63,155 nt of DNA from Pediococcus damnosus. Its GTDB lineage: Bacteria; Bacillota; Bacilli; Lactobacillales; Lactobacillaceae. The notes under the pieces are model-generated. The model was not told the DNA's origin and made no database searches. It saw only the letters and a program-made list of their open reading frames with translations. Within the stretch, counting starts at the first letter, position 1. Each line of letters begins with the position of its first letter. The DNA is taken from assembly GCF_001437255.1 (NCBI RefSeq), contig NZ_JQBD01000002.1, forward strand, positions 1-63,155, given 5' to 3'. Made by a program: the position numbers and the translations under genes. Shown here one piece after another: positions 15,624-25,232 of this stretch.

Positions 15624-17408
15624 TTATTTTTCGGCAGTGTTCGAGAGGACACCCTCATCTGCTTGGATCACATCAATAAATTGTTGACCATATTTTTCTA
15701 GCTTTTGACTACCGACACCTTTAACCTCTGCCATTTCACTCAACGTCTTCGGTAACAATTCACACATCGCCCGCAACGTTTTATCTGAGAAGATCACGAA
15801 TGGTGGTACCCCCTGGCTCTCGGCTAAATTGCGTCGTAACATCCGAAGTTTGGTAAACAGTTCACTGTCCTCAAGGATATTAGTTTTGACGGGAACCGCC
15901 ATTTTGCGAAAGACCTTCTCTTCGCCCTGCAAAACCCGCACCCCAGCAAGAGTTAATGACAGCACCGGATATTGACCGTTAGACGCCTGCAAATAGCCAG
16001 CGGCCGCCAAGAAATCAATGAGTTCGGTTAATTGCTTTTGTGACTTATTCTTCAACAAGCCATACGTACTTAATTGATCAAAATTAAATTGTTTAATCCG
16101 TTGATTCCTAGATCCCGCTAAGACCTGGGCAATCAATACTTTTCCAAAATTTTCATGCATCCGTTTTACACAAGAAAGAACCTTTTGCGCTTCAACCGTA
16201 ATATCTTGGGAATCCCGTTCGTCCAAACAATTACTGCATTTTCCACAAACTGGTCCGTCTTCCCCAAAATAATTCAAAATGTATTGTTGCAAACATTCTT
16301 GGGTATTGGCGTACTGAGTCATATCTTGAAGTTTTTGATACTCACGCCGTTTATTATCATCATCCATTTCAGATTGATCAATAAAGAAGTGTTGGATTTG
16401 CACATCATGCAATTTAAATAACAAAATGACATCACTTGGTAGACCGTCACGTCCTGCACGGCCAGCTTCTTGATAATAAGCTTCTAAACTTCCCGGAACC
16501 TGCGCATGAATGACAAAGCGGACATTACTCTTATCAATTCCCATTCCAAACGCATTGGTCGCAATCATCACCCGATCCCGATCATAAAGAAAGTCTTCTT
16601 GATTCTGGCGCCGATCATCTTCAGACATGCCACCATGGTACATCGTGACGCTCACCTTATGCTTTTTAAGCAGTTTGGTAAGCCGTTCCACTTCTTTACG
16701 CGTACTTGCATAGATAATGCCAGCTTCGGTTTTGTTGGCTTTCAAGTAATCCAGCAAAAACTGATCGCTATTCTGATCTTTAATAACCTGAAAAGAAAGG
16801 TTCTCTCTGGTGAAATCCGTCTTCACTTCTTGATCTGCTGGAATATGCAAGCGTTCTTTGATATCCTCAGCCACTTTAGGAGTCGCTGTGGCCGTTAATG
16901 CTACGACAGTGGGATTCATCGGTAATTGAGCCAAAGTATCCGTCAACCGTAAGTAACTGGGGCGAAAATCATGACCCCACTGGGAAATACAGTGAGCTTC
17001 ATCCACTGCCACCAAGGAAATCTCCAAATCCTGGAGCTGATATAAAAAACTACTGGAATCCAAGCGCTCAGGCGAAATATACAAGAGTTTCACTTGGCCA
17101 CTCGCTGCTTGTTGGAATCGTTGTCTCATTTCATTTGCGCCGATACTACTATTAATAAACGTTGCAGGAATTCCGTTTTCATTTAATGCGTCAACTTGAT
17201 CCTTCATTAACGCAATTAATGGTGAAATGACCAATGTAATTCCGCTAAAAAGCATTGCTGGAATCTGATAACAGAGGGATTTCCCACCACCAGTTGGCAT
17301 GATTGCGAGAACACTTTGCTTATTCAAAATTTTTGTAATTACTTGTTTTTGACCATTGCGAAAGGAACTATAGCCAAACTTTTCTTTTAGAATTGTTTCT
17401 GGTGTCAT
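15624..17408 (-). CDS. recQ: ATP-dependent DNA helicase RecQ
   Basis: 3'-5' helicase of superfamily 2 acting in recombination repair. Motifs in order: Walker [13 protein letters not shown] near residue 40, [17 protein letters not shown] near 138, helicase C motifs ([21 protein letters not shown]), zinc-binding RQC cysteines (ending CGKCSNC near 390), and a C-terminal HRDC domain with [16 protein letters not shown]. At 594 aa it is complete. It is transcribed alone, with a strong terminator after it. Confidence 0.95.
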   Translation of the reverse strand: MTPETILKEKFGYSSFRNGQKQVITKILNKQSVLAIMPTGGGKSLCYQIPAMLFSGITLVISPLIALMKDQVDALNENGIPATFINSSIGANEMRQRFQQAASGQVKLLYISPERLDSSSFLYQLQDLEISLVAVDEAHCISQWGHDFRPSYLRLTDTLAQLPMNPTVVALTATATPKVAEDIKERLHIPADQEVKTDFTRENLSFQVIKDQNSDQFLLDYLKANKTEAGIIYASTRKEVERLTKLLKKHKVSVTMYHGGMSEDDRRQNQEDFLYDRDRVMIATNAFGMGIDKSNVRFVIHAQVPGSLEAYYQEAGRAGRDGLPSDVILLFKLHDVQIQHFFIDQSEMDDDNKRREYQKLQDMTQYANTQECLQQYILNYFGEDGPVCGKCSNCLDERDSQDITVEAQKVLSCVKRMHENFGKVLIAQVLAGSRNQRIKQFNFDQLSTYGLLKNKSQKQLTELIDFLAAAGYLQASNGQYPVLSLTLAGVRVLQGEEKVFRKMAVPVKTNILEDSELFTKLRMLRRNLAESQGVPPFVIFSDKTLRAMCELLPKTLSEMAEVKGVGSQKLEKYGQQFIDVIQADEGVLSNTAEK

Positions 17409-17581
17409 ACATTGCCATTCTTTCTGTAAGATCTTTATATCTATCTTAACGGAAATTCACTCAAATTGATAATAAAATTCTGAGTATGTGTTATATAAGT
17501 TAATACGCAAACGTGACGGAAAGGCTTTATTGAGTTATGATATTGTTACTTAATCTAATTATTTGAAAAGAGGTTGATCCC

Positions 17582-17971
17582 ATGTCCGAAACAAACAACT
17601 CTCCCAAAGTTGACGAACTGACCAAGAAAAAAGAAGCCCTTGAAACTGAAGTGATTAAAAACCAGCAACTTATTAATAATTTATATAGTCGCTTCGAAGT
17701 TTTAAATCGTCAAGAAACTGATTTAAACAATAAAATCAGCAACGAGACTGATGAACTTAAGCAGTTGGATGCTGATTTAGAAGCTAAAAAATTAGTGCTT
17801 CAAAATAAGAATCTTGATCCTACCCAATATACCGATCTCCAACAACAAGTTGCCGATTTAAATGTTGATAAACAGAATCTTCTCAAAGATTATCAAGAAC
17901 TAAGAGATCGGCCTCTTACAAAACGCATAAGCAATAAACTTCCAGAACGTCACTACCTTCCAAAAGAGTAG
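17582..17971 (+). CDS. Hypothetical coiled-coil protein, 129 aa
   Basis: Not assignable to a family. Nearly the whole protein (residues 8-115) is a heptad-rich, charged coiled coil, without signal peptide or membrane segment. It ends in a basic tail (TKRISNKLPERHYLPKE). AGAGGTTG precedes the ATG. A hairpin GAACG...CGTTC with a T-run overlaps the end of the gene (17946-17987) and probably terminates it. Confidence 0.6.
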   Translation: MSETNNSPKVDELTKKKEALETEVIKNQQLINNLYSRFEVLNRQETDLNNKISNETDELKQLDADLEAKKLVLQNKNLDPTQYTDLQQQVADLNVDKQNLLKDYQELRDRPLTKRISNKLPERHYLPKE

Positions 17972-18020
17972 GTCGTTCTTTTTTATTCCTCAACTTTCAC
18001 CTTTTAAAATTTTGGACACA

Positions 18021-18050
18021 AAAAAAGACGATCATTACGATCGCCTTTTT
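18021..18050. terminator. Bidirectional intrinsic terminator
   Basis: Stem GACGATC / GATCGCC (18027-18033, 18039-18045) with runs of A before and T after. It separates the coiled-coil gene from the decayed surface protein gene. Confidence 0.75.
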
Positions 18051-18072
18051 GATTTAGGATAAATTATTTAAT

Positions 18073-18441
18073 TAGATTTCGCGACGACGACGGATACCTG
18101 CTAAACCGAATAATGCAGAAACAGCACCGAGTAAACCAACTACGGCTACTGAGCTATTTGCTTCATCAGTTTGTGGTAATGTCGTTGAAGATGCAGCCTT
18201 TGTAGCTGCTTTGCCAGCAGATACGGATGAAGAAACCACTCCGCCTTTAACGCTAGCAACAGGAGCAGCAACACCACTCTTGCTTCCACCATTAACACCA
18301 GCAGCAACGCCTGACTTGCTTCCGTTAACGCCTGTAGCACCAGGGCCAGCAACGCCAGTCTTGTTACCGTCAACGTTACCAGAACCATTACCGTTGCCAT
18401 TAACATTAGAGCCTTTATTAGCATCAGCCTTAGCAACTCAT
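18073..18441 (-). pseudogene. Sortase-anchored surface protein, signal peptide lost
   Basis: The minus strand encodes a complete cell-wall sorting tail: LPQTDEANSS, a hydrophobic stretch (VAVVGLLGAVSALFGLAG) and RRRREI. It follows a low-complexity Gly/Asn/Ser/Val repeat region with repeated SKSGVAA. LPQT-x-E is the sortase motif known for the Lactiplantibacillus plantarum group. However, the only well-placed start (ATG at 18441, with GGAGGT upstream) runs into TAA after three codons, and the productive frame is entered directly at VAKADANKGS, which looks like the end of a signal peptide. An internal deletion between start and cleavage site seems to have removed the signal peptide and shifted the frame. 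A TG-extended TATAAT promoter precedes it. Confidence 0.7.
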
Positions 18442-18590
18442 GTTACCTCCGCTATACTGCTAAATAAATTAATTATATCAGTTATGTATCCATAATAAAC
18501 CCATTTTCTAATTTATTTACCTGATATCGTAATTTCAACTAATAATGTCCGTCACCGAATCTTTTTAGTTCTTCGTTTTAACGTTTAATA

Positions 18591-18633
18591 AAAAAAGCGT
18601 AATGACCACATTTACTGAGTGATCATCACGCTC
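18591..18633 (-). terminator. Intrinsic terminator
   Basis: Imperfect stem AGCGTAATGA / TCATCACGCT with a run of seven T on the minus strand. It ends the transcript of the MazG-like gene and probably the cyclophilin gene. Confidence 0.7.
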
Positions 18634-18649
18634 TATTATCATTTAGCAA

Positions 18650-18961
18650 TTAATTCAAATGAGCTTCTCTAGAACTCAAGAAATCATTTAAGGCTTGCTC
18701 TAAATCAATCTGGTTTTCGTTTGCCAAGCTGCTTAGCCACCAAATGCTTTCTGCAATTTTATAATTCAAGGTCGGCTCGTCACTAGAATCAGGCCAACTT
18801 CCTTGTTTATCCATAACTAATCTACCAACTAAGCCAGCATCCGTTAAAAAAGCCAAGGCATCCTGTTCTGTAGACCATGGTTTGCCATCTTGTTTACTTT
18901 CCAATTTATGATAAGCTGTGCGGATTTTTCCTGAACGATCAGACAATTCCTTAATATCCAT
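18650..18961 (-). CDS. MazG-like protein (all-alpha NTP pyrophosphatase fold)
   Basis: Short helical protein of 103 aa. The pattern ELSDRSGKIRTAYHKLE, ALAFLTDAGLVGRLVM and IAESIWWLSSLANE resembles the MazG-like family of lactobacilli, relatives of nucleoside triphosphate pyrophosphohydrolases. Of the usual acidic metal-binding positions, only some are evident (EQDA, D in LTDAG), so activity is uncertain. The ATG at 18961 with GAGGAGAAATC upstream is preferred over the upstream in-frame ATG at 19021. It lies 70 bases after the cyclophilin stop in the same direction. Confidence 0.65.
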   Translation of the reverse strand: MDIKELSDRSGKIRTAYHKLESKQDGKPWSTEQDALAFLTDAGLVGRLVMDKQGSWPDSSDEPTLNYKIAESIWWLSSLANENQIDLEQALNDFLSSREAHLN

Positions 18962-19034
18962 AATGATTTCTCCTCGTATTTTAAAAAATACAAGGATCAC
19001 AAAAATGTGTAATCCTTGCATCCCTATCTAATTC

Positions 19035-19628
19035 TTATTTCTGCGCATCTTCAATCACTACGGTTTTAATTGTGATATCTTCATTGGGTTTATCTTGATA
19101 GTCGCGCGCGGCGTTGCTGATCTTTTCAACAACATCTAATCCGCTGATTGTTTGGCCAAAGACCGTATGATGATGATCCAACCATGGTGTGCCGCCTTGC
19201 TTATAAGCTTCAATAATCTCACTCGGATAGCCAGCTTGTTTCATATCGGCTAACATGTCGGCTTGCACGTTTTCATTAGAGACAATGAAGAATTGGCTGC
19301 CATTCGTGTTTGGACCCGCATTTGCCATGGACAAGGCGCCCTTTAAGTTAAACACCTCGTTAGAAAATTCGTCTTCGAATTCTTTACCGAAACTACTTTG
19401 ACCACCAGCACCGGTACCAGTAGGATCGCCGCCTTGAATCATAAAATCAGGAATAACTCGATGAAAAATAATCCCGTCGTAGTAGCCCTGGTTAGCAAGT
19501 GCAACAAAGTTTTCTACCGCCTTTGGGGCTTGAGCAGGGAAAAGTTGAATCTTAATGTCCCCGAGGTTTGTTTGAATCGTTGCTTTAGGACCAGCAACAT
19601 TTTCTAAATCAAGTTGTGGATATGTCAT
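19035..19628 (-). CDS. Cyclophilin-type peptidyl-prolyl cis-trans isomerase
   Basis: Cytoplasmic proline isomerase assisting protein folding. The catalytic core is complete: FHRVIPDFMIQGGDPTGTGAGG (with the active-site Arg in FHRV), GSQFFIV, and HTVFGQTISGLDVV. There is an insertion of about 25 residues after GSQFFI (ENVQADMLADMKQAGYPSEI) that is common in lactobacilli. No signal peptide. AAAGGAGATT sits eight bases upstream of the ATG. Confidence 0.92.
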   Translation of the reverse strand: MTYPQLDLENVAGPKATIQTNLGDIKIQLFPAQAPKAVENFVALANQGYYDGIIFHRVIPDFMIQGGDPTGTGAGGQSSFGKEFEDEFSNEVFNLKGALSMANAGPNTNGSQFFIVSNENVQADMLADMKQAGYPSEIIEAYKQGGTPWLDHHHTVFGQTISGLDVVEKISNAARDYQDKPNEDITIKTVVIEDAQK

Positions 19629-19730
19629 GTTGAATCTCCTTTTAAGTTTAGTGATTAATTTTAATTTTGTTTAACGAACAACCTATTTTCGCAGCTAAGC
19701 TAACCGCTGTCAAATTTAACTAATTCATGA

Positions 19731-20633
19731 CTATTTTTTGGGCTTGTTGGTTTTATTGGGATTGTTGAGCTTGTCAGGCTTTTTATTTTGATCTGTTTGT
19801 CTTTCATACGGCTGCCTTGAAAAAGGCTGTCTTGAAAAGCCCGCTCCCATTGTTGACTGGTCAAAACCACCGTCTTTAAAGAGGTCGCGCATTTCTTTTG
19901 CCATATCCTCCTGCCAGTTCGGATTGGTCTGTCTTTGCTTCATATATTTATGGCTAATCTGACGCTGTTTTTTCCGATATTCTCGTAAATCTGTGTTTGA
20001 AAAATTTAAATATTTGTTCTGATCTGCCTGTGGCAAACTGGGAACTTCTTTTAAGTCCGTTTGATCATCTCTATTGAAGATGAAGGAAATTACAGGCAGG
20101 GCTAAATAACACCAAACAGCCCAAGTTGGTTTGAAATAAGCCAGAATCAAAACAACCACATTGATTATCCCAAGAAAATTACTGTGATTTTGATAAACTT
20201 TCCTGAAAATTCTCTGCACATCACTTTTTTCACTATACTCTTGGTGAACGACTTCAAAACTGACCAGCATGGATAATCCGCTCACAATAAACGTTAAAAT
20301 TCCGTAAGCCATGACCGTATGTCGATTCGTATCCACTGTAATCAGTTTGGTAAAAATGGGAATCAGCGATAAAAACGCTAGAAACACGAACTCAGAGACG
20401 AACACCTTATTGTTGATTGTCTTTGCATCACTATATAAAACCGAGTGTTGATACCAAATGTTGGCAATATAACAAAAGCTAATGAAGAAGATCCCAATTG
20501 CTTTTCCAAACTGCAAGTATTCACTTAGCGAGTCATGTTGTGGCATTGGTAACTCCAATACCATAATGGTGATAATGATCGCAATCACCGCATCACTGAA
20601 CGCATCTAGTCGTTCCTTTAGTTTTTCCATCAT
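19731..20633 (-). CDS. TMEM175-family membrane protein with long cytoplasmic tail
   Basis: Begins with the family motif RLDAFSDAVIAIIITIMVLELPMP, the first pore helix of bacterial TMEM175 potassium channels, followed by about five more membrane segments (to residue 190). The last 100 residues form a charged tail rich in Gln, Asn, Arg and Lys (SRQPFSRQPYERQ, NPNKTNKPKK), which is not part of the family core. It starts 23 bases after the stop of the ABC exporter gene, so it appears to be the third gene of a MarR-ABC-TMEM175 operon. Channel function is from the family only. Confidence 0.78.
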   Translation of the reverse strand: MMEKLKERLDAFSDAVIAIIITIMVLELPMPQHDSLSEYLQFGKAIGIFFISFCYIANIWYQHSVLYSDAKTINNKVFVSEFVFLAFLSLIPIFTKLITVDTNRHTVMAYGILTFIVSGLSMLVSFEVVHQEYSEKSDVQRIFRKVYQNHSNFLGIINVVVLILAYFKPTWAVWCYLALPVISFIFNRDDQTDLKEVPSLPQADQNKYLNFSNTDLREYRKKQRQISHKYMKQRQTNPNWQEDMAKEMRDLFKDGGFDQSTMGAGFSRQPFSRQPYERQTDQNKKPDKLNNPNKTNKPKK

Positions 20634-20656
20634 AATTATTCCTTCTATATAATCAT

Positions 20657-22432
20657 TTATTCATTGGTTCCGACATCCTGAACTGCCAACTGATTTTCAA
20701 CATACTCGCGATACAGCGGTAAAGTATCAATTAACTCTTGATGAGTCCCATGACCACTAACCTCTCCATGTTGAATAAAGTAGATTTGATCCGCATCCAC
20801 AATCGTACTCAATCGATGGGCAATCACAAGTGTTGTCCGGTTAGCCATTAATTTTTCAAGCGCTTTTTGAACCATCATTTCTGATTCGGAATCCAAACTA
20901 GCGGTGGCCTCATCAAGCATCAAAATCTTGGGATCCCGCAAAAACGCGCGGGCAATGGCGATTCGTTGGCGTTGACCTCCGGAAAGCTTAGTCCCCCGTT
21001 CACCAACTTGTGTATCTAATCCGTGCTCCATTTGGGTCACAAAACCTTTAGCATAGGCCAAATCAAGCATCCGCCAAAGTTGATCATCAGAATATTCACC
21101 TTGTAAACCATACGTCAGGTTGTAGCGAATTGTTCCGCTCATCACCGCCGCATCTTGACTAACTAACCCAATTTGGTTACGCCATTCAGTCAAATTAATA
21201 TCTTTAATCTCGGTATCACCAATCTTTATTTTACCGCTAGTAGGTTCATAAAAACGTTCTAGCAAACTAAAAATTGTTGTTTTTCCACCCCCGGAAGGCC
21301 CGGCAAACGCAATTACGGTATCAGGTTTCGCTGAAAATGAAATATCTTTTAAAACATCTTTTTTATCACTATACGAAAAATTAACGTGTTCAACAGACAG
21401 AGTCTTTCCCTGAGCGCTGGCTGGTTTCCCTGGTTTTTGCACCTCTTCCGTCACTTGAAGCAGCTCATGAATACGGGCCGTCGAGCCACTAGCCTTGGCC
21501 ATGTTAGTGAAGAACTGACTCAAAATTGCAAACGGACCAATCATCTGCGTGAGGTACAGTAAGAAAGAAATGATGGTACCAAACGACATTGTGCCAGCTG
21601 TCACCCGACTAACACCATAAACTAGCGTACACACAATTAAAGCCATCATGGCCATTTGTGTGATGGGCTGGGTCACAGAATCATAAACGACTTCTCTAAG
21701 GCCAATTTTATATAGTTTATTGATTTTCTTATATCCAGAAGACCGCTCCGCATTTTCAGCGGTAGAAGCTTTCACCAATTCTACAGCCCCTAGGGTTTCA
21801 CTGACCCCACCATTAAATTCAGCCAACGCATCTTGTCTTGCGAGCGCAATTTTATGCGATCGTGAAATAACAGGCATAATACACAAAATAACCAATGGTA
21901 CGCCCACAAACATGATTAACGTCATTTTCCAATCCATTATAACCATAAACACTAAGGCCCCAACTAACTGCAAAATGGAAGTAATCATGTTTGGTAAAGA
22001 ATTGGCAATTAAATCTTTCACTTGCGAGGTATCATTGACCAATCTGGAAGTAATTTCACCAGATTTAGTTTCATCAAAATAGCCAACTGGTAAGGATAAA
22101 ATCTTATTCCATAAAAACCGGCGTAATTTGCGAACTACATCTTCGCCAAAGAATCCTAACACGGCTCCTGAAACGGCGCTAATGACCGCTCCCAAAATAC
22201 ACAACACAATGATAATTATCACTAGTTTGGTATTAATCGAATGATGCAATTGATTAACCAGTTTTTGGGCAATTTTGGGCACGATCAATTGCGAGCCTGT
22301 GGCAATGATGCCTAAAAGCACACCAACAATTAATTGCCAGAAATGCGGTTTAATTTGTTTAACCAGACTTGCGAAATCTTTAAAATTAAATTTTGTTTGT
22401 TGCGTTTTTGCAGACTTATCTGTATTTTGCAT
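20657..22432 (-). CDS. ABC exporter, membrane-ATPase fusion (LmrA/BmrA-like)
   Basis: Half-transporter of 591 aa that should work as a homodimer in drug or lipid export. Six membrane segments fill residues 30-320, and the nucleotide-binding domain follows: Walker A GPSGGGKTT near 381, Q-loop, signature LSGGQRQRIAIARAF near 483, Walker B ILMLDEATASLDSE, and the H-loop IAHRLST. The MarR regulator gene lies 33 bases upstream. A close paralogue is at 38979-40751, also after a MarR gene. Here the H-loop reads VIAHRLST. Substrate unknown; multidrug efflux is the usual annotation. Confidence 0.9.
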   Translation of the reverse strand: MQNTDKSAKTQQTKFNFKDFASLVKQIKPHFWQLIVGVLLGIIATGSQLIVPKIAQKLVNQLHHSINTKLVIIIIVLCILGAVISAVSGAVLGFFGEDVVRKLRRFLWNKILSLPVGYFDETKSGEITSRLVNDTSQVKDLIANSLPNMITSILQLVGALVFMVIMDWKMTLIMFVGVPLVILCIMPVISRSHKIALARQDALAEFNGGVSETLGAVELVKASTAENAERSSGYKKINKLYKIGLREVVYDSVTQPITQMAMMALIVCTLVYGVSRVTAGTMSFGTIISFLLYLTQMIGPFAILSQFFTNMAKASGSTARIHELLQVTEEVQKPGKPASAQGKTLSVEHVNFSYSDKKDVLKDISFSAKPDTVIAFAGPSGGGKTTIFSLLERFYEPTSGKIKIGDTEIKDINLTEWRNQIGLVSQDAAVMSGTIRYNLTYGLQGEYSDDQLWRMLDLAYAKGFVTQMEHGLDTQVGERGTKLSGGQRQRIAIARAFLRDPKILMLDEATASLDSESEMMVQKALEKLMANRTTLVIAHRLSTIVDADQIYFIQHGEVSGHGTHQELIDTLPLYREYVENQLAVQDVGTNE

Positions 22433-22465
22433 CGCTTTATCTCCATTATGTCGCGTTGATTTAGT

Positions 22466-23002
22466 TTAAAAGTGGCGGTTACCCCAGTTTTTGGGATTAA
22501 ACCCTTCTGGTGATTTGAAAAATTCCGTCCAGTTTTGGCGATTATCCCACTTTGATGAATTATCATTCAAATTCTTCAATAACTTTTGTAATAACACAAC
22601 AAACTGTTGCTGTTCTTCATCAGATAAATTTTCAAAAAAAGAATCAGATAATTCATTTTTTAGCTTTCGGGAGTTAGCTAATGATTCACGTCCCTCATCA
22701 GTTAGCGAAATAAACGTTACTCGTTTGTCCTTAGGTGAAGCAGCTTTCTTAACCAAGCCACTTTCTTCCAGCTTACTAACAAGCACACTTGCCGAGCTAG
22801 GACGAATATCTAATTCTTCCACAATTTGGGAATTCGTTAAGGGCTCTTTGGCCAATAGCAATCGTAAAACTCGTAATTGTCCACGCTGATTAGCCTGCGG
22901 GGTATTGTCTTCCTGGCTACTACGCACAGCAGCTGCGACGAAAAATCTTTCTTGAAATAAATTGCCAAACAGACTAAGCAATTCTTGCGACATTTCTTGC
23001 AT
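22466..23002 (-). CDS. MarR-family transcriptional regulator of the adjacent ABC exporter
   Basis: Winged-helix regulator of 178 aa. The recognition region LTNSQIVEELDIRPSSASVLVSKLEESGLV and wing DKRVTFISLTDEG are typical. It has a longer C-terminal tail than most MarR proteins (after residue 150, rich in Trp/Asn/Phe). GAGGAACAAGT precedes the ATG. It is most similar, by eye, to the regulator at 40783-41334, and both precede an ABC exporter; it likely represses its own operon through the TAGTTAG sites upstream. Confidence 0.88.
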   Translation of the reverse strand: MQEMSQELLSLFGNLFQERFFVAAAVRSSQEDNTPQANQRGQLRVLRLLLAKEPLTNSQIVEELDIRPSSASVLVSKLEESGLVKKAASPKDKRVTFISLTDEGRESLANSRKLKNELSDSFFENLSDEEQQQFVVLLQKLLKNLNDNSSKWDNRQNWTEFFKSPEGFNPKNWGNRHF

Positions 23003-23019
23003 ACTTGTTCCTCTTTTTT

Positions 23020-23097
23020 TAGTTAGTTTAAAATTTCTTTAACAGACGAAATCCATTGTACTTACTTAGTTAGAGCACGTCAACACCAAACTAACTA
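23020..23097. promoter_or_regulatory. Candidate MarR operator cluster
   Basis: TAGTTAGTTT (23020-23029), TTAGTTAG (23066-23073) and AAACTAACTA (23088-23097) occur between the regulator gene and the divergent hydrolase gene. The first and last are exact inverted copies. The same pair recurs in front of the paralogous operon at 41366-41443, which argues for a shared operator. Confidence 0.6.
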
Positions 23098-23180
23098 CGC
23101 ATAGTCACTTCATTTGCAAAATTATGGTCACCCTCTTACTATTTAGGAAAAGAATCCTAATCTCAAGAAGGTGGTTTTCA

Positions 23181-24173
23181 TTGCTAAACTTTTTAAACAA
23201 TTCAACGATTTCCCTTAATGGAAGAAAGTCACACCATCATTCTGCAAAAAACGCAATCTCATTTCACGATTACCTACCTATTAATGGCATTCAACAATGG
23301 GTCAGTATCGACGGCCAGCAAAAAACTAATCCCATCCTGTTTATTATTCACGGAGGACCAGCGTCTACCTATTCAATGTTTACAAAAGCCACTCAACTTT
23401 TCTCCACCCACTTTACTGTGGTGCATTGGGATCAGCGCGGTGCTGGAAAAACTTACTTGAAACAACCAGTTGTACCTAAAAATTTGCAAACACTCGTTGA
23501 TGACGGGCTCGCCCTTACCAAACAACTAAAGCATGCGTTTCCTAAGGCACCGATTGTGTTGCTCGGGAGTTCAATTGGGAGCATTATTGCCAATCTGATG
23601 TTGCAACAAGGTGAAAATCTTTATGCCGCCTATATCGCGACTGAACAAATGACCAGCCGTTCCCACCAAGTTGCGTTTAACCACCTTTTATCTGAATCCA
23701 AAGATCATCTTCTTAAAAAATCGTGGTTAAATAAGCTCCCTTATGATGCTGGTACCTGGTCCGCTAAACAAATTGCCCAATTCAATGTTTTCTCAGCTCT
23801 GCAGCAAACTGATGTGCCGAACATGGTAACCGATCTATTTATTAAAAATTTGCTGCACACCTATGGACTGAATGTACGAGATTGGTCTGCATTTTGTCGT
23901 GGCCTTTTGGCAAGCCGGCAGGCCATTCAACCGGAGTTAGACAGTTTTGACTATCGCCGCCTTTTATCAAAAACTGACGTCCCATTTTTTGTTTTCCAAG
24001 GTAGCCATGACCCAATCACGCCAGCAGCGGCTACGCGAACCTATTTCAATCAGGTTCAGGCCCCAGATAAACAAATGATCATTGTTCCCAACAGCGGTCA
24101 TCTTTGTTTTTTTGCCAATCCGCAATTTTTCTTGGATAAGCTTGTTAACGTTGTTTTACCTGTTCTTGATTAA
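23181..24173 (+). CDS. Alpha/beta hydrolase, prolyl aminopeptidase-like
   Basis: Serine hydrolase of about 330 aa. The oxyanion HGGP motif (FIIHGGPAST), the WDQRG motif (HWDQRGAGKT), the nucleophile elbow GSSIG, the acid in GSHDPITP and the histidine in NSGHLCFF appear in the order expected for the proline iminopeptidase-like branch of the fold. No signal peptide, so it is cytoplasmic. A longer frame starts at 23124, but AAGGTGG six bases before the TTG at 23181 makes that the likely start. It is divergent from the MarR/ABC operon and could share its operators. Substrate (peptide or ester) unknown. Confidence 0.8.
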   Translation: MLNFLNNSTISLNGRKSHHHSAKNAISFHDYLPINGIQQWVSIDGQQKTNPILFIIHGGPASTYSMFTKATQLFSTHFTVVHWDQRGAGKTYLKQPVVPKNLQTLVDDGLALTKQLKHAFPKAPIVLLGSSIGSIIANLMLQQGENLYAAYIATEQMTSRSHQVAFNHLLSESKDHLLKKSWLNKLPYDAGTWSAKQIAQFNVFSALQQTDVPNMVTDLFIKNLLHTYGLNVRDWSAFCRGLLASRQAIQPELDSFDYRRLLSKTDVPFFVFQGSHDPITPAAATRTYFNQVQAPDKQMIIVPNSGHLCFFANPQFFLDKLVNVVLPVLD

Positions 24174-24211
24174 AAATTGAAAACGAAGAGTTTCACCTTT
24201 AGTCCTCAAAA

Positions 24212-24258
24212 AAACTGCTCTTAATAACGTTTCTACGTTATTAAAAGCAGTTTCTTTT
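24212..24258. terminator. Bidirectional intrinsic terminator
   Basis: Stem AAACTGCTCTTAATAACG / CGTTATTAAAAGCAGTTT with flanking A and T runs. It lies between the convergent hydrolase gene and the transporter operon. Confidence 0.85.
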
Positions 24259-25232
24259 ATTGTTTAGTTGTGACTCCAGCAATCTTGGAAACTTTTACAT
24301 CCTTATCTAGTAATCCCGCGGAATAAAAAGTATCGGCGATTTTTTGTTGTTGTTTCACAATCTTGGTTGTCATGGATCCCATTGAATAAGAGCGGCGATC
24401 AACCATCTTAGTCACAACCGCTTTAGACAGATTTAGGGATTTCATCATCATCGTAATTAGTTTTGTCTTGTGCGTATTAGCCCAATTCATATCTTCAGAC
24501 ATATACTCAGTTAAGTACCCCGACGCATCGGTATTATTCTTGGCAAAGCTTGCCATCGCCACAATAAAGTCGCGATTATAGCTAATTCCACCTTCTCCAG
24601 TGGTTAATAACTTGGCATTTTGTTGCACCTGCGCTTGTGAGGTGTACGGATCCCAGGTTGCCCAGGCATCGACCTTTCCTTTTGAAAAGGCCACATTCGC
24701 CGCTGATTGGTCCATATTGACCCAGGTAATGTCACTCGCCGACATCCCCGCTTTTTTCAAGGCTGATAAGAGTAAATATTGCGAACTAGTTCCTTTAGTG
24801 TAAGCAACGCGTTTTCCTTTCAGTTCTTTCACTGATTTAATATTTGAAGTAGCCGGAATCAAAATTCCCGTTCCTTTTTCCTTAGAGGCTCCAGCAGCAA
24901 TGTACGTTAGTTTTACGCCTGAAGTTTGAGCAGTGATGGGCGGTGTATCACCTAAACGCGCATAATTGATACTGCCACTCTTTAAAGCTGTCATCAAAGC
25001 CGAACCATCTTGAAATTCTTTAAAAACAACTTGATAACCCTTGGCCTTCATTTTCTTTACTAAAACGCCTCGAGTTCTAGAAATATCGGCCGGATCGCCT
25101 TTTTGATACCCAACCACAATTTTTTTTCAAACTAGTATCACTACCGCTTACCTGTTGATGCCCGTAGTAAGCCACACCAATCCCAATTAGGACTACAAAC
25201 AGTAAAATAAATCTTTTCCACTTCTTCTTCAT
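24257..25232 (-). pseudogene. NitT/TauT-type ABC substrate-binding protein, frameshifted near N-terminus
   Basis: Solute-binding protein of the aliphatic sulfonate/nitrate/taurine family. The main frame (from VGYQKGDPADISRTRG) holds the family core, including GSALMTALKSGSINYARLGDTPPI and WATWDPYTSQAQ. The N-terminus with a single membrane segment (MKKKWKRFILLFVV, ATG at 25232) is in another frame; the shift lies at a run of eight A on the minus strand (25120-25127), where seven would join the frames as LKKIVVGYQ. No lipobox Cys is seen, so it would be anchored by the N-terminal helix. Its ATG overlaps the stop of the AMP ligase gene (ATGA). Sequencing error is a fair alternative to inactivation. 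Confidence 0.82.

Noticed and set aside
18211-18495. Pro/Thr/Ala-rich plus-strand frame opposite the LPQTD gene
   Set aside because: It is the antisense shadow of the Gly/Asn-rich repeats; the sorting signal on the minus strand shows the true coding strand.
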